Shown here: in pieces, positions 8,321 through 17,996 of the stretch
Layout: each line of letters starts with the position of its first letter
Position numbering within the stretch: the stretch's first letter is position 1
Source of the DNA: an uncultured Clostridia bacterium
GTDB lineage: Bacteria > Bacillota > Clostridia > Christensenellales > Borkfalkiaceae
DNA length: 64,000 nucleotides
Assembly: GCA_947588985.1 (NCBI GenBank)
Contig: CANQBG010000002.1
Coordinates: 1-64,000 of the forward strand
Direction: 5' to 3'
Made by a program: the position numbers and the translations under genes
The notes under the pieces: model-generated
Told to the model about the DNA's origin: nothing
Databases searched by the model: none
Seen by the model: the letters and a program-made list of their open reading frames with translations, nothing else

Positions 8321-9754
8321 ATGAAAACCGTGTCGGGCGACCTCGAAAAGACCAAGGACGCCCTCAAAAAACTGCTTCCCGCAGACGACATCCTCTCCTT
8401 CGACTTCCGCTCCGGGAGCGGGATGCGGTTTTGCGTGCTGTTTGCCGACCCCATCACCGACAAGGATCTGCTCGGGGAGCAGGTCATCCGCGCGCTGAAA
8501 TCGTATGCGGGCGCGCCCAAGGCGGAGGAGGTCTCCGCGGCTTTAACGTCGCCCGAGACCAAGACGGAAAAATCCCTCGATGCGCTCGCACGGGAGGTGC
8601 TCATCGGCAATCCCGTGCTGCTCTTTTCGGGCATGGATGGGGCCGTTATCGTCGGGACCAAGAAAATTTTCCCGCGGGCCGTCACCGAGCCCCCCACCGA
8701 CGTCGCCTTAAAGGGCCCCCGCGAGGGCTTCATCGAGGACTTCAAAGTGAACACCTCTCTCGTCCGCCGCCGCCTCAAGACGGGCGAGCTGCGCATGGAG
8801 ACGACGGAGGTGGGGAGGCGGTCGAACACCGTCGTGGTCGTCTGCTATCTCGCGGGCACCGCGCGGCAGGAGGTCGTGGAGGAGGTCAAGCAAAAGCTCA
8901 AAGACATCGATATCGACGTCATCCCCGATTCCTCCTATCTCACCCACTTTCTCTCCTCCCGCCCCTATTCCCTCGTAAAACAGGTGGGGACGACGGAAAA
9001 ACCCGATATCTTCTGCGCAAAACTTGCCGAAGGGCGGGTGGGGCTCATCGTAGACGGCTCCCCCATCGCTCTCACCGTCCCCTACCTGCTCGTGGAGGAC
9101 TTCCAATCGAGCGAGGATTACTTCGTCCCCTCCTACCGGGCGACGTTTACGCGGCTTCTGCGCCTTCTGGCGCTCATCGTCGCCATCTATCTCCCCGCCT
9201 TCTACGTCGCCGCCCAGCTCTTCCGCCTCCAACTCTTCCCCATCAAACTGCTCCTCACCATCGCGGGGAGCATCCGCGATATCCCCTTCTCCCCCTCCCT
9301 CGAGATGCTGCTCGTCCTTCTCGTGCTCGAAGTTCTGAACGAGGCCTCCATCCGCATGCCGAAATACGTGGGCATGGCGCTCTCCGTGGTGGGCGCGCTC
9401 GTGCTCGGGGAGACAGCCGTCTCGGCGGGATTTGTCTCCACGCCCGCCATCATCATGATCGCCTTCTCGGGCATCGGGCTGTATGCCGTGCCCAACCTCA
9501 TCGAGCAGACGAGCGTCGTGCGGCTCGTCATGCTACTCGTGGCGGGGAGCGTGGGGACGTACGGCATCATCCTCGCGACGGCCTTCATGCTCCTCTATCT
9601 CGTGACGACGGAGAACTTCCAAACCCCTCTCCTTGCCCCCTTCTCGCCCGTCGTGGGCAAGGACCTTCGGGACAGCCTCATCAAATACAACCTCGGCTCC
9701 CTCAAGACCCGCCCCAAGACGCTGCACAGTCCCAACAAACGGAGGCTCGCATGA
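8321..9754 (+). CDS. Spore germination protein, GerA (GerAA) family
   Basis: DVALKGPREGFIEDFKVNTSLVRRRLKTGELRME is a GerAA hallmark; C-terminal TM domain. ORF-track start trimmed to ATG 8321. Confidence 0.92.
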   Translation: MKTVSGDLEKTKDALKKLLPADDILSFDFRSGSGMRFCVLFADPITDKDLLGEQVIRALKSYAGAPKAEEVSAALTSPETKTEKSLDALAREVLIGNPVLLFSGMDGAVIVGTKKIFPRAVTEPPTDVALKGPREGFIEDFKVNTSLVRRRLKTGELRMETTEVGRRSNTVVVVCYLAGTARQEVVEEVKQKLKDIDIDVIPDSSYLTHFLSSRPYSLVKQVGTTEKPDIFCAKLAEGRVGLIVDGSPIALTVPYLLVEDFQSSEDYFVPSYRATFTRLLRLLALIVAIYLPAFYVAAQLFRLQLFPIKLLLTIAGSIRDIPFSPSLEMLLVLLVLEVLNEASIRMPKYVGMALSVVGALVLGETAVSAGFVSTPAIIMIAFSGIGLYAVPNLIEQTSVVRLVMLLVAGSVGTYGIILATAFMLLYLVTTENFQTPLLAPFSPVVGKDLRDSLIKYNLGSLKTRPKTLHSPNKRRLA

Positions 9755-10824
9755 ATCGCATTTCCAAACGTCAACTGCTCTTCTTCCTCGCCTGCGTCGC
9801 CCCCGTGGGCAAGCTCGCCCTGCTCCCCGCGCGGCTCGCGGACAAGGCGGGCGGCGATCTTCTGTTTCCCGCCCTCCTTCAATTCCTCTTACAGGCGGGC
9901 GCGATCTTCTGCGTGCTTCTCCTCGCAAAGCGGGGAATGAGCTTCTTCGAACTGCTCAAAAACACCTTCGGGAAGGTAGCCGCGTGCGTTCTCATCACCG
10001 TCTACGCCCTCTTTTTGCTCTTTGCGGCGCTCCTGCCCCTGTTGGAGCAAAAACTGCTCGTGCAGACGGTATTTTACGATACGCTGCCCTCCCTCGTCGC
10101 CTTTTCGCCCTTCTTCCTCTTCGCCGTCTACCTCGTCTCCAAGCCCCTCGCCTCCTTCGGGCGCATGTGGGATATTCTCGCCCCGCTCGCCGCCTTCGGC
10201 CTTGCGGGCATCCTCGTGCTCTCGGTGGGGAGCGCCGACTTCTCCGCCCTCGCTCCCGTGGGCGCTGCGGGGGGGAAGGGCTTCTTCGAGGGTACCATGT
10301 CCGCGTTCGCATGGTTCTGCGACGCCGCTCTGCTCCTCCCGCTGCTCGGGAAATTCCGCTATGAGAAGGGCCTCGCGTGGAAGGGAACGCTCGCCTATCT
10401 CGGGGGCGGCGCGGCCGTACTCTTCTTCTATGCCGTGTTCTACGGCATCTTCCGCGAGATCGCGCCCGCCCAGCTCTTCGCCTTCACGGCGACTTCCAAG
10501 TACTTTTCGGGCGTCTCCACCCTCGGGCGCATCGACTATCTCTTCATCTTCGCGCTCTCCCTCGTCATGTCCTTTTGGGCGGCGCTCCCCCTGCAGGAGG
10601 CCGCGGACTGCGTTTTGGAGGCCTACGGGCGGCCGCGCGGGCTCCCCACCCTGCTCGGCGTCGGGCTGAGCGCCCTCTATTTCGTCCTCTCCGTCGTCCT
10701 CGACTTCCGCTTTACGGAGGCTCTCGACGTCATCACGGGAGAGCTCGTGTGGATCTTCCCCGTATTTTGCCTCCTCGTGCCCCTCCTTCTGCTCCTGACA
10801 AGGAGGCGCCGCCGTGAACATTAA
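9751..10824 (+). CDS. Spore germination permease, GerAB family
   Basis: MNRISKRQLLFFLACVAPVGKLALLPARLADKAGGD..., multi-TM; overlaps the gerAA stop (ATGA). Confidence 0.88.
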   Translation: MNRISKRQLLFFLACVAPVGKLALLPARLADKAGGDLLFPALLQFLLQAGAIFCVLLLAKRGMSFFELLKNTFGKVAACVLITVYALFLLFAALLPLLEQKLLVQTVFYDTLPSLVAFSPFFLFAVYLVSKPLASFGRMWDILAPLAAFGLAGILVLSVGSADFSALAPVGAAGGKGFFEGTMSAFAWFCDAALLLPLLGKFRYEKGLAWKGTLAYLGGGAAVLFFYAVFYGIFREIAPAQLFAFTATSKYFSGVSTLGRIDYLFIFALSLVMSFWAALPLQEAADCVLEAYGRPRGLPTLLGVGLSALYFVLSVVLDFRFTEALDVITGELVWIFPVFCLLVPLLLLLTRRRRREH

Positions 10825-12007
10825 AAAATTCTCGCGCACGCTGCCCATGAAGCTGTGGCTGCTCCTCTTGGGCGTCGTGCTCTTCTCCTTCTTTTCCAAC
10901 GACTTCGGGCTCGTGGACATTCAAAAGACGGCCATCATTCTGGCCGCCGGCGTCGATAAGACGGAGGATGGATTCTCCGTCACCGCGCAGATCGCCGTGC
11001 CCAAGGGGAGCGACCGCACGACGGGCGGAACCTCCTCGGTGGAGATCGAGGCCGAAGGCGAGACCGTCTCCGACTGCGTCTCCCTCATCTTTGCCAAGAC
11101 GGGCTGGGTGCCCAAGTTCGTATTCTGCAATCTCATCGTCGTCGGGGAGGAGGCGGCCAAGAGCGACATGATCGGCGCGCTCAACTATTTCCTCCGCAAC
11201 GATTACATGTCCGATTCCTGCCTGCTCGCCGTCTGCGAGGGGAAGGCGGGCGCCCTTCTCTCCTCCACGAGCGCCATCGACGATACCTCCTCTCTCGCCA
11301 TCGAAAAGCTCTTCTCCAATGCCGCCGTGAATTCGGGGAAAGTCGTCCCCAATAGCTTGAAGGACTTCGCCATCTCCTACTACGGCGTCTCCGAGAGCGG
11401 CTATCTCCCCTATGTGCGCGCGAGCGAGCAGGAGGGCGGCCAAAACGACCATGCGCCGACCTCCGCCGGCGCGGGGACAAACGCGGGCGGAGAGCGCGAC
11501 GAGCCGCAAAAGGTCTACATTGCCGAGGAGACGGCCCTCTTTTCCAAGGGGAAGATGGTCGGTCTCCTCCCCCGCGAACAGACCCTCGCCTTCAGTCTGC
11601 TCACGGGTAAGGTCTCCACGGGGACGTTCGGCGCGGAGGACGCGGGCAAACCCGTCACCCTCACGGTGGTGAAAAACGGCGGCGGCGTCTCCCTCGATCT
11701 CAAAGACGGCCCCACGGCCAAGCTCGCCCTCTCCGTCACCGTCCGCCTCTGCTGCCGCAGCATCACCGCCCCCGTGGAGGATATCGTCTCGGACAGCGTT
11801 CCCTCTCCCATCTTAAAGAGCGCGAAGGCCGTGCTCGAGGAGTATGCGGAGACGCTCTTTTCGATGTGCCGCGAGGCGCAGTGCGATCTCTTCCAATTCA
11901 AACGCATGCTCTACGCGCGCTCGCGCAAGGACTACGCCGCGTGGAAAGACAGCCTCCTTCTCGCCCTCCGGCCCGAGATCGAGGCGAAGGTCGTCTCCAT
12001 GAAATGA
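10814..12007 (+). CDS. Spore germination protein, GerAC family
   Basis: DIQKTAIILAAGVDKTEDGFSVTAQIAVPKGSD...; third gene of a gerA-type operon; GTG start. Confidence 0.88.
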   Translation: MNIKKFSRTLPMKLWLLLLGVVLFSFFSNDFGLVDIQKTAIILAAGVDKTEDGFSVTAQIAVPKGSDRTTGGTSSVEIEAEGETVSDCVSLIFAKTGWVPKFVFCNLIVVGEEAAKSDMIGALNYFLRNDYMSDSCLLAVCEGKAGALLSSTSAIDDTSSLAIEKLFSNAAVNSGKVVPNSLKDFAISYYGVSESGYLPYVRASEQEGGQNDHAPTSAGAGTNAGGERDEPQKVYIAEETALFSKGKMVGLLPREQTLAFSLLTGKVSTGTFGAEDAGKPVTLTVVKNGGGVSLDLKDGPTAKLALSVTVRLCCRSITAPVEDIVSDSVPSPILKSAKAVLEEYAETLFSMCREAQCDLFQFKRMLYARSRKDYAAWKDSLLLALRPEIEAKVVSMK

Positions 12008-12082
12008 CCGCCCTCCTTCCCCCCCCTTTTGGCCCTTCCGAAAAAATTTCCGAAAAATCCAAAAAAATTTTTGGAAAAACTA

Positions 12083-12110
12083 TTGACAGATTTCAAATTC
12101 GTGCTATAAT
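12083..12110 (+). promoter_or_regulatory. Sigma-A type promoter
   Basis: TTGACA (12083-12088), 16 bp spacer, TATAAT (12105-12110); extended -10 TGC. Confidence 0.85.
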
Positions 12111-12116
12111 GAAGAT

Positions 12117-12505
12117 GTAAAAAGAAAATAACGAACAAAAAAAGTTATTTTCAAACAAGGCGGTAAATTCCGATGGACATGTAAAGCACGGAACAATCTG
12201 AGAATGCAGGCAGGAAAGTTTGCATTCGCAGAGCGCCGCTGAGGGGAAACCCGCGAGATCATATCGGAGGTACAACGATATGAAGAAAGTCTTTCGACCC
12301 ACGATTTCTTTCTGAGAGGAGGACACGCCAATGTACAATTTCAATCAAGAGGCCGTAAAATAACCGACTTCCATGGATGCGCGAGGAAGGTTCCGCGCAG
12401 GGGCTAAGCCCAATCAAGAGATAGGATCGGTCGGGAGAAATTGCCTCTCCACAACTGAATGAAATAGATATCCCCCCGTGCAGTGGCGCGGGGGTCGTTT
12501 TTTGT
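12117..12505 (+). ncRNA. Candidate structured RNA, about 390 nt, class unknown
   Basis: Own consensus promoter; serial hairpins (GAAAATAAC..GTTATTTTC; GAATGCA..TGCATTC; ATATCG..CGATAT; GCGCG..CGCGC); ends in CCCCCGTGCAGTGGCGCGGGGGTCGTTTTTT terminator; no long ORF. Confidence 0.65.
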
Positions 12506-12589
12506 CTCCCCTCCCCTTCCGCCCCGCCTCAAAATAAATCGGGGAGGGGCCGAAAGGTCCCTCCCCGCTTCCGCACCGTGTTTCCTTAC

Positions 12590-12630
12590 AAAAAACCCCT
12601 CGCGCCGCATGGCGCGAGGGGCTTTTCCCT
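12590..12630 (-). terminator. galE terminator
   Basis: aaaaaACCCCTCGCGCCgcatGGCGCGAGGGGcttt. Confidence 0.85.
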
Positions 12631-12643
12631 TTATGAAAAATTC

Positions 12644-13657
12644 TTATTTGCGGTATCCGTCGGGATTATTTTTCTGCCATTTCCATTGGTCGGCGCACAT
12701 CCGCTCGATGCCGTATTCCGCCTGCCAACCGAGTTCCTCCTTGGCTTTCTCGGCGGAGGCATAGCACATCGCGATGTCGCCCGCGCGGCGGGGCTTGATC
12801 TCGTAGGGGAGCTCCCTTCCGCACGCCTTGGAGAAGGCCTTGATCATATCGAGGACGCTGTATCCCACGCCCGTGCCCAAGTTGTAGATATAGACGCCCG
12901 GCTTTTCGAGCTTCTCGAGGGCGGCCACATGCCCGCGGGCGAGATCGACGACGTGGATATAGTCCCGCACGCCCGTGCCGTCGGGAGTGGGATAGTCGTT
13001 GCCGAATACGCCGATGCACTTCAGCTTTCCGCCCGCCACCTGCGCCACATAGGGCATGAGGTTATTGGGAATGCCCTTGGGGTCCTCCCCGATGCGGCCG
13101 CTCTCGTGCGCGCCGACGGGGTTGAAATAGCGAAGTAAGGCCACCGTCCATGTGGGGTCGGCCGTGAAGAGGTCTTTGAGGATATTTTCCTGCATGACCT
13201 TGGTCGCGCCATAGGGATTGGTGGTGGGGCGAAGCGGGCTGGTCTCGCGCAAGGGGAGCTCGGCGGGGTCGCCGTAGACCGTGGCGGACGAGGAGAACAC
13301 GATCTTCTTCACGCCGAATTTCTGCATGGTCTCCACGAGGACGAGCGTGGAGACGAGGTTGTTGTCGTAATACGCGATGGGCTTCTGGACGCTCTCCCCC
13401 ACCGCCTTGAGGCCGGCGAAGTGGATGACCCAATCGATGTCGTGCGCGGTGAAGATGAGCTCGAGCGCGGCGCGGTCGCGCACGTCGTTTTCGTAAAAGA
13501 TGACCTCTCGCTTTGCGAGTTCCTGCACGCGGGCGACGGCCTCGCGGTCGGCATTGGAGAGATTGTCGATGATGACGACGTTGTGCCCCCGCTGCAAGAG
13601 CTCCAGCGCGGTGTGCGACCCGATATAGCCGGCGCCGCCCGTGATCAAAATATTCAT
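12644..13657 (-). CDS. galE: UDP-glucose 4-epimerase
   Basis: [35 protein letters not shown]; 337 aa. Confidence 0.96.
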   Translation of the reverse strand: MNILITGGAGYIGSHTALELLQRGHNVVIIDNLSNADREAVARVQELAKREVIFYENDVRDRAALELIFTAHDIDWVIHFAGLKAVGESVQKPIAYYDNNLVSTLVLVETMQKFGVKKIVFSSSATVYGDPAELPLRETSPLRPTTNPYGATKVMQENILKDLFTADPTWTVALLRYFNPVGAHESGRIGEDPKGIPNNLMPYVAQVAGGKLKCIGVFGNDYPTPDGTGVRDYIHVVDLARGHVAALEKLEKPGVYIYNLGTGVGYSVLDMIKAFSKACGRELPYEIKPRRAGDIAMCYASAEKAKEELGWQAEYGIERMCADQWKWQKNNPDGYRK

Positions 13658-13772
13658 AATTACCTCCTGACCTTTGTCGAATTTTGATGAATTTCGGCCG
13701 TTTCGCGGCCTTTTTGCCCAATTATCTGCTTTTTTGGCGAATGTTTGGGATATTTGTCGGATTTTGTCGAAA

Positions 13773-14897
13773 TCACAGCGTTTCCGTCACGATGCCGTCT
13801 GCGATCTCCGCGCTGTAAAATACGGCGGTGTAGCCCGTCTCGCGGGCATAGCGCTCCGCGACGTACTCCCGGAAGGCCCCCTCCTCGGACTTTTTGACGA
13901 GGGAGACGGTGCAGCCGCCGAACCCCGCGCCCGTCATGCGGGAGCCGAGGCAGGCGGGATGACTCTGCGCGGCATGAGCGAGGCAATCGAGCTCCCGGCC
14001 CGTCACTTCATAGAGCGTGCGCAGAGATTCGTGGGAGGCATTCAGAAGTTTTCCGAAGGAGACGAGGTCGCCCGCTTCGAGCGTCCTTGCGGCGCGGCGC
14101 ACGCGGTCGCATTCCTCCACGACGTGCTTTGCCCGGCGGTAGAGGAGCGCGGGAAGGTCCGCGCGGCACGCTTCGAGTTCCGCCGGGGTGAGGGCGGCGA
14201 GACAGGAGACATCTTTCTCCCTTTGGATGAGGCGCAGGGCCTCCTCCACTTCGGCGCGGCGCTCGTTGTACTTGCTCTCTACGAGGCTGTGCGGCTTCTT
14301 GCAGTCGGTGATGACGAGGGTATACTCCCCGAGCGCGACGGGGATATCCCGCTTTTCGAGGGTGGCACAGTCGAGCAGAATGGCGTGGCCCGCCCGGCCG
14401 TTGGCCGAGACGAATTGGTCCATGATGCCGCAGTTCACGCCCGCATATTCGTGTTCCGCCTTTTGGGCGACGAGGGCGACTTCAACGGGATCGAAGGGCT
14501 CCCCCGCAACGGTGGCGAGGGCGACGAGGGTGGAGACCTCGATGGCCGCCGACGAGGAGAGCCCGCTGCCGAAGGGCACCGTGCAGTCCATGAAGAGGTC
14601 GCACCCCGTCACGCGGTGGCCCGCCGCCCGCCAGAGCGCCGCACAGCCCGCGTGATATTTGGCGTGTTTGAGCGCGCGGTAGCTCTCGAGCCGATCGAGG
14701 TCGAGCACAACTTCCTCGGGAAGGTCGGCCCAGCGGATGCGGATGACGTTTTCGCCGTTGGGGCGGCAAAACACGGTATTTTTGAGGGAAAGCGCGCACG
14801 GCATCACCTTTCCGCCACAGTAATCGACGTGCTCTCCGATGAGATTGACGCGCCCGGCCGCGCTCACGCGGTGGGTATAAGTCCCTTTATCCGACAT
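13773..14897 (-). CDS. galK: Galactokinase (ORF track start trimmed to [29 protein letters not shown])
   Basis: [15 protein letters not shown] and [18 protein letters not shown] kinase motifs. Confidence 0.95.
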   Translation of the reverse strand: MSDKGTYTHRVSAAGRVNLIGEHVDYCGGKVMPCALSLKNTVFCRPNGENVIRIRWADLPEEVVLDLDRLESYRALKHAKYHAGCAALWRAAGHRVTGCDLFMDCTVPFGSGLSSSAAIEVSTLVALATVAGEPFDPVEVALVAQKAEHEYAGVNCGIMDQFVSANGRAGHAILLDCATLEKRDIPVALGEYTLVITDCKKPHSLVESKYNERRAEVEEALRLIQREKDVSCLAALTPAELEACRADLPALLYRRAKHVVEECDRVRRAARTLEAGDLVSFGKLLNASHESLRTLYEVTGRELDCLAHAAQSHPACLGSRMTGAGFGGCTVSLVKKSEEGAFREYVAERYARETGYTAVFYSAEIADGIVTETL

Positions 14898-16314
14898 AAA
14901 ATCCCGCTCCTTGTGCGAATTGTACGGTCTCCGCATGCGTCTTGAACACGGCGGTATTGCGGAGGATACGCGCGCAGATGCTCGCAAGTTCCTCCCGCAT
15001 GCGCTCCTCGAGGTCGCCCGGCTCCGTGCCGATCTCCTCATAGAGCAGGCGGAAGGGCTCGAGCTCGGGCGGAAGGGAGCCCGCACGCAGGGCCTTTTGA
15101 AGGGCGTCGAGCTCCTCCACGAGCCGGCCGGGGAGGATGAAGAGCCCCTGCGCCTCGATGAGTCCGATGGCCTCCTTCTTGATGATATGATATTCGGGAT
15201 GGGCATGGTACACGCCGTCGGGGAACTGCTCGGTGGTGAGGTTGCTGCGCAGAATGAGATTCATGCAATAGACGTCCCCCTCCTTGAACACGGTGGGGCT
15301 GACGGCGTGGTGGACGCCCTGTTCATCACAGGCGACGAGCCCCTGCGCCTCGTTGGAATAGGCCGTCCACGCCGCGCGGATGCGCTCGGAGGCCTGAATG
15401 ACGGCGTGCGCGTCGCGCCCGCGGATGCGGATGACGCTGTTGTACCAATCGAGGACGCCGATCTCGAGCGTGGGGAAGGCGGCATGGCGCAGGGGAACGG
15501 CGATCTTCGCATCGAACATGGGAAGCCGCTCTCCGCCCCCTTGGAAGTGGTCGTGGGCGAGGACGCTTCCCCCGATGCTCGGAAGCGCGGCATTGCAGCC
15601 GATGAAGTAGTGCGGGAAGGCGTCTACAAACTCGATGAGGGCCGCGAAGGTGCCTTCGTCGACGTGCATGGGCGTGTGCCGCTCGTTGACGGCGATCCCG
15701 TGCTGGTAGAAGTAGCCGTAAGGGGAAAACTGCCAGAACCACTTTCCGTCCCCGAGCGTGAAGGAGACGGTGCGGAGGGTGCGCTTGCCGCGGGGGAAGT
15801 AGCCCTCGTTGTCGCGGCAGATGGAGCATTTGGGATACCCGCCCCGCACGCTGTTGCCGCTCATCGCCTTCTTGGGGTCGCGGAATTCGGGCTTGGCGCG
15901 GTTGATGGTGACGATGAGCCCGTTTTTGCCCGTGAAGCGGGGATTGCGATCGAGCTTTTGTTTCTTCACATAGTCGGAGGCGACGCTGTAATCATACAGC
16001 CACTCCGTCGCCTTGACGGGGGAGACCGCATAGCGGCGGTTGAACTCGTCCTCCACCTCGGCGGGGGGGAGCATGACCGCGCCCATCACGGCGTCCTGCA
16101 CCCGTTCCCGCTCCTCCGCGGGGATCTCCTCCGTGAGGACATCGAGGAGCGAAGCAAGCGCTTCCCCCTCAAAACAGGCCGCGCTGACCTCGCAGCTCTC
16201 CCTGCCGAGGAGCATGAGCACGGTGTTGCGCGCATAGATCTCGTTGCGCTTCCGGAGCATGAGGTTGCGGGAAGCGTAGTCGATGAGCTTTGCAAGTGCG
16301 GTAGAAAAATCCAT
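14887..16314 (-). CDS. galT: UDP-glucose--hexose-1-phosphate uridylyltransferase (Firmicute type)
   Basis: 475 aa; HDHFQGGGERLPM, NRAKPEFRDPKKAMSGN; operon with galK/galE. Confidence 0.94.
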   Translation of the reverse strand: MDFSTALAKLIDYASRNLMLRKRNEIYARNTVLMLLGRESCEVSAACFEGEALASLLDVLTEEIPAEERERVQDAVMGAVMLPPAEVEDEFNRRYAVSPVKATEWLYDYSVASDYVKKQKLDRNPRFTGKNGLIVTINRAKPEFRDPKKAMSGNSVRGGYPKCSICRDNEGYFPRGKRTLRTVSFTLGDGKWFWQFSPYGYFYQHGIAVNERHTPMHVDEGTFAALIEFVDAFPHYFIGCNAALPSIGGSVLAHDHFQGGGERLPMFDAKIAVPLRHAAFPTLEIGVLDWYNSVIRIRGRDAHAVIQASERIRAAWTAYSNEAQGLVACDEQGVHHAVSPTVFKEGDVYCMNLILRSNLTTEQFPDGVYHAHPEYHIIKKEAIGLIEAQGLFILPGRLVEELDALQKALRAGSLPPELEPFRLLYEEIGTEPGDLEERMREELASICARILRNTAVFKTHAETVQFAQGAGFYVG

Positions 16315-16445
16315 GGGGCGTCCTCCGAAAGAATTCTCTTGGCCCTATTATAAAAAAACCGTCTGCCGTTTGCAAGCATTCTTTTCACCGATATCGGACA
16401 TTTTTTGACATAACGCTTGACGGCGCGGCCGCGACGCGTTACAAT

Positions 16446-17327
16446 ATGGGTATGATCGCAAAAAGAGAGATAAGAAGTTATCCCAAATCGGTGAAGGTGT
16501 GGGTGGGCAAATATAAGCATTCCCACAACCTTCTGCATTGGCATTCCGACTGCGAACTCTTCTATGTGGAGCGGGGCAGCATCGACGTATTCTGCGAGGG
16601 GACAAATTATCTCCTCTCCGCGGGCGAGACCTTCTTCGTCGATCGCGGGCAGATGCACGCCATGTCCGCGCGGGAGGAGGATACCACCCTCCTCGTCATC
16701 TTCTTCGACGACGAGATCGTAAAACCCGCCCTCGGAGAGCGCCGTCTCCTCTGCCCCCGGCTGCAAACGAGCTACTCCGTCCCCGCCGTCTATGAAAAAC
16801 TGCGCGACGTTTTGCGCGCCAAAGCGGCCTACTGCGGGGCGGAAGCCGCCGCCTACGTCCTCCTGCTCATGGCGGAAATTTTCCGCGGGGAGAAGAGCGT
16901 GCCGCGGCCGGAGGACAACGCGACCAGACAAAAATTCATGCGGCTTCTGGAGGAGATCGCCGCGGGCGGCGCCTTCTTCACCTTCTCCGACGCCGCCGCC
17001 TACATGGGCATGAGCGCGGGGTACTTCTCGCGCTACTTCCACGGCGCGATGGGCGTCCCCTTCTCGCGCTATCTCAACGACGTCCGCGTCGAGCGCGCCG
17101 TCACCCTTCTCAAGGAGAGCGGACATTCTATGACGGAGATCGCGGACCTCAGCGGGTTCGGGACCATCCGCAACTTCAACCGCGTGTTCCGCGCCGTCAC
17201 GGGGTATCCCCCCCGCGAACTGCCCGCGGACTACGAATTCATCGGCGGCTTTGCCTCCCCGGGCACGGCGTCTTTCGACCCCACCTTGCACGACTGCGAG
17301 CTCCTCGAATCGGCCGCGGGGGCATAA
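16446..17327 (+). CDS. AraC-family transcriptional regulator
   Basis: Cupin-like N-terminus plus C-terminal AraC HTH (AAAYMGMSAGYFSRYFHGAMGVPFSRYLNDVRVERAVTLLKESGHSMTEIADLSGFGTIRNFNRVFRAVTGYPP). Confidence 0.92.
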   Translation: MGMIAKREIRSYPKSVKVWVGKYKHSHNLLHWHSDCELFYVERGSIDVFCEGTNYLLSAGETFFVDRGQMHAMSAREEDTTLLVIFFDDEIVKPALGERRLLCPRLQTSYSVPAVYEKLRDVLRAKAAYCGAEAAAYVLLLMAEIFRGEKSVPRPEDNATRQKFMRLLEEIAAGGAFFTFSDAAAYMGMSAGYFSRYFHGAMGVPFSRYLNDVRVERAVTLLKESGHSMTEIADLSGFGTIRNFNRVFRAVTGYPPRELPADYEFIGGFASPGTASFDPTLHDCELLESAAGA

Positions 17328-17337
17328 CGCCCCGGCC

Positions 17338-17954
17338 CTATTCGCCCTCCGTGAGCCGCGTGATCTTCGCGAGGGAAAACTTGGGCGTGCGGTCGGCAAA
17401 GAGAAGTCCGTTGACCTCCTGCCGGACGTCGGTGAGCTGGGTATAGCAGAATCCGCGCAGGGTGGGATGGGCATGGATGCCCCGCATGAGGCCGCCGTAG
17501 CGCGCGTAAAATTCCTCTTCTCCGGCCAGTACCCCTGATCGAGGATGAGCTGCTGATAACAGGGCGCGCCGTTCAAGAAGATTTGGTCTCCCCGCACCGC
17601 TATGCTGCCGCAAAGAGCGCGATCTCATACTGCGTCCGCGCCCCGTCCAAGGGGAAGCGGGCGCTTTTTACGGGCCTTCCGCCCAAGGAGACGGCGATCT
17701 CCGCCTCATCCGCGATCCCGCGCAGGGAGACGAGTTCTCCCCATACCATGCCCGAGGTCTGGTCTGCAAAAAGGTGTGCGAGGCGACGCAGTCGGCGCCG
17801 AAATAGTCGATCCACACTCGTAGGCGTTGAAGCAGAGCAGGGCGCGCATGCGGCCGGGATAGGAGAACTTCCTGCGGTACCACACCCGCGGATGGTGCGT
17901 CTCCTCCCCGACGCCGCTCGCCGCATATTGGTAGCTGAAGGGCAAAATGCGCAA
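17338..17954 (-). pseudogene. Decayed glycoside hydrolase family 2 (beta-galactosidase-like) gene
   Basis: Family-like fragments in changing frames: FSYQYAASGVGEETHHPRVWYRRKF; WGELVSLRGIADEAEIAVSLGGRPVKSARFPLDGARTQYEIALF; RGDQIFLNGAPCYQQLILDQGYWPE; then C-terminal EEFYARYGGLMRGIHAHPTLRGFCYTQLTDVRQEVNGLLFADRTPK. Confidence 0.87.
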
Positions 17955-17996
17955 AAAAAGGGAGGCGCCTTCAAACGGCCTCCCTTCGCGGAAGTT

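Noticed and set aside
8431-9750. N-terminal part of the 797-aa ORF (8431-10824)
   Set aside because: Upstream extension reads gerAA out of frame; the real GerAB-like protein starts at ATG 9751.
12117-12505. RNase P RNA or tmRNA at the 12.1-kb RNA
   Set aside because: No GAGGAAAGTCCGGGCT-type core, no tmRNA acceptor/T-arm or tag ORF ending in LAA; left as unknown class.
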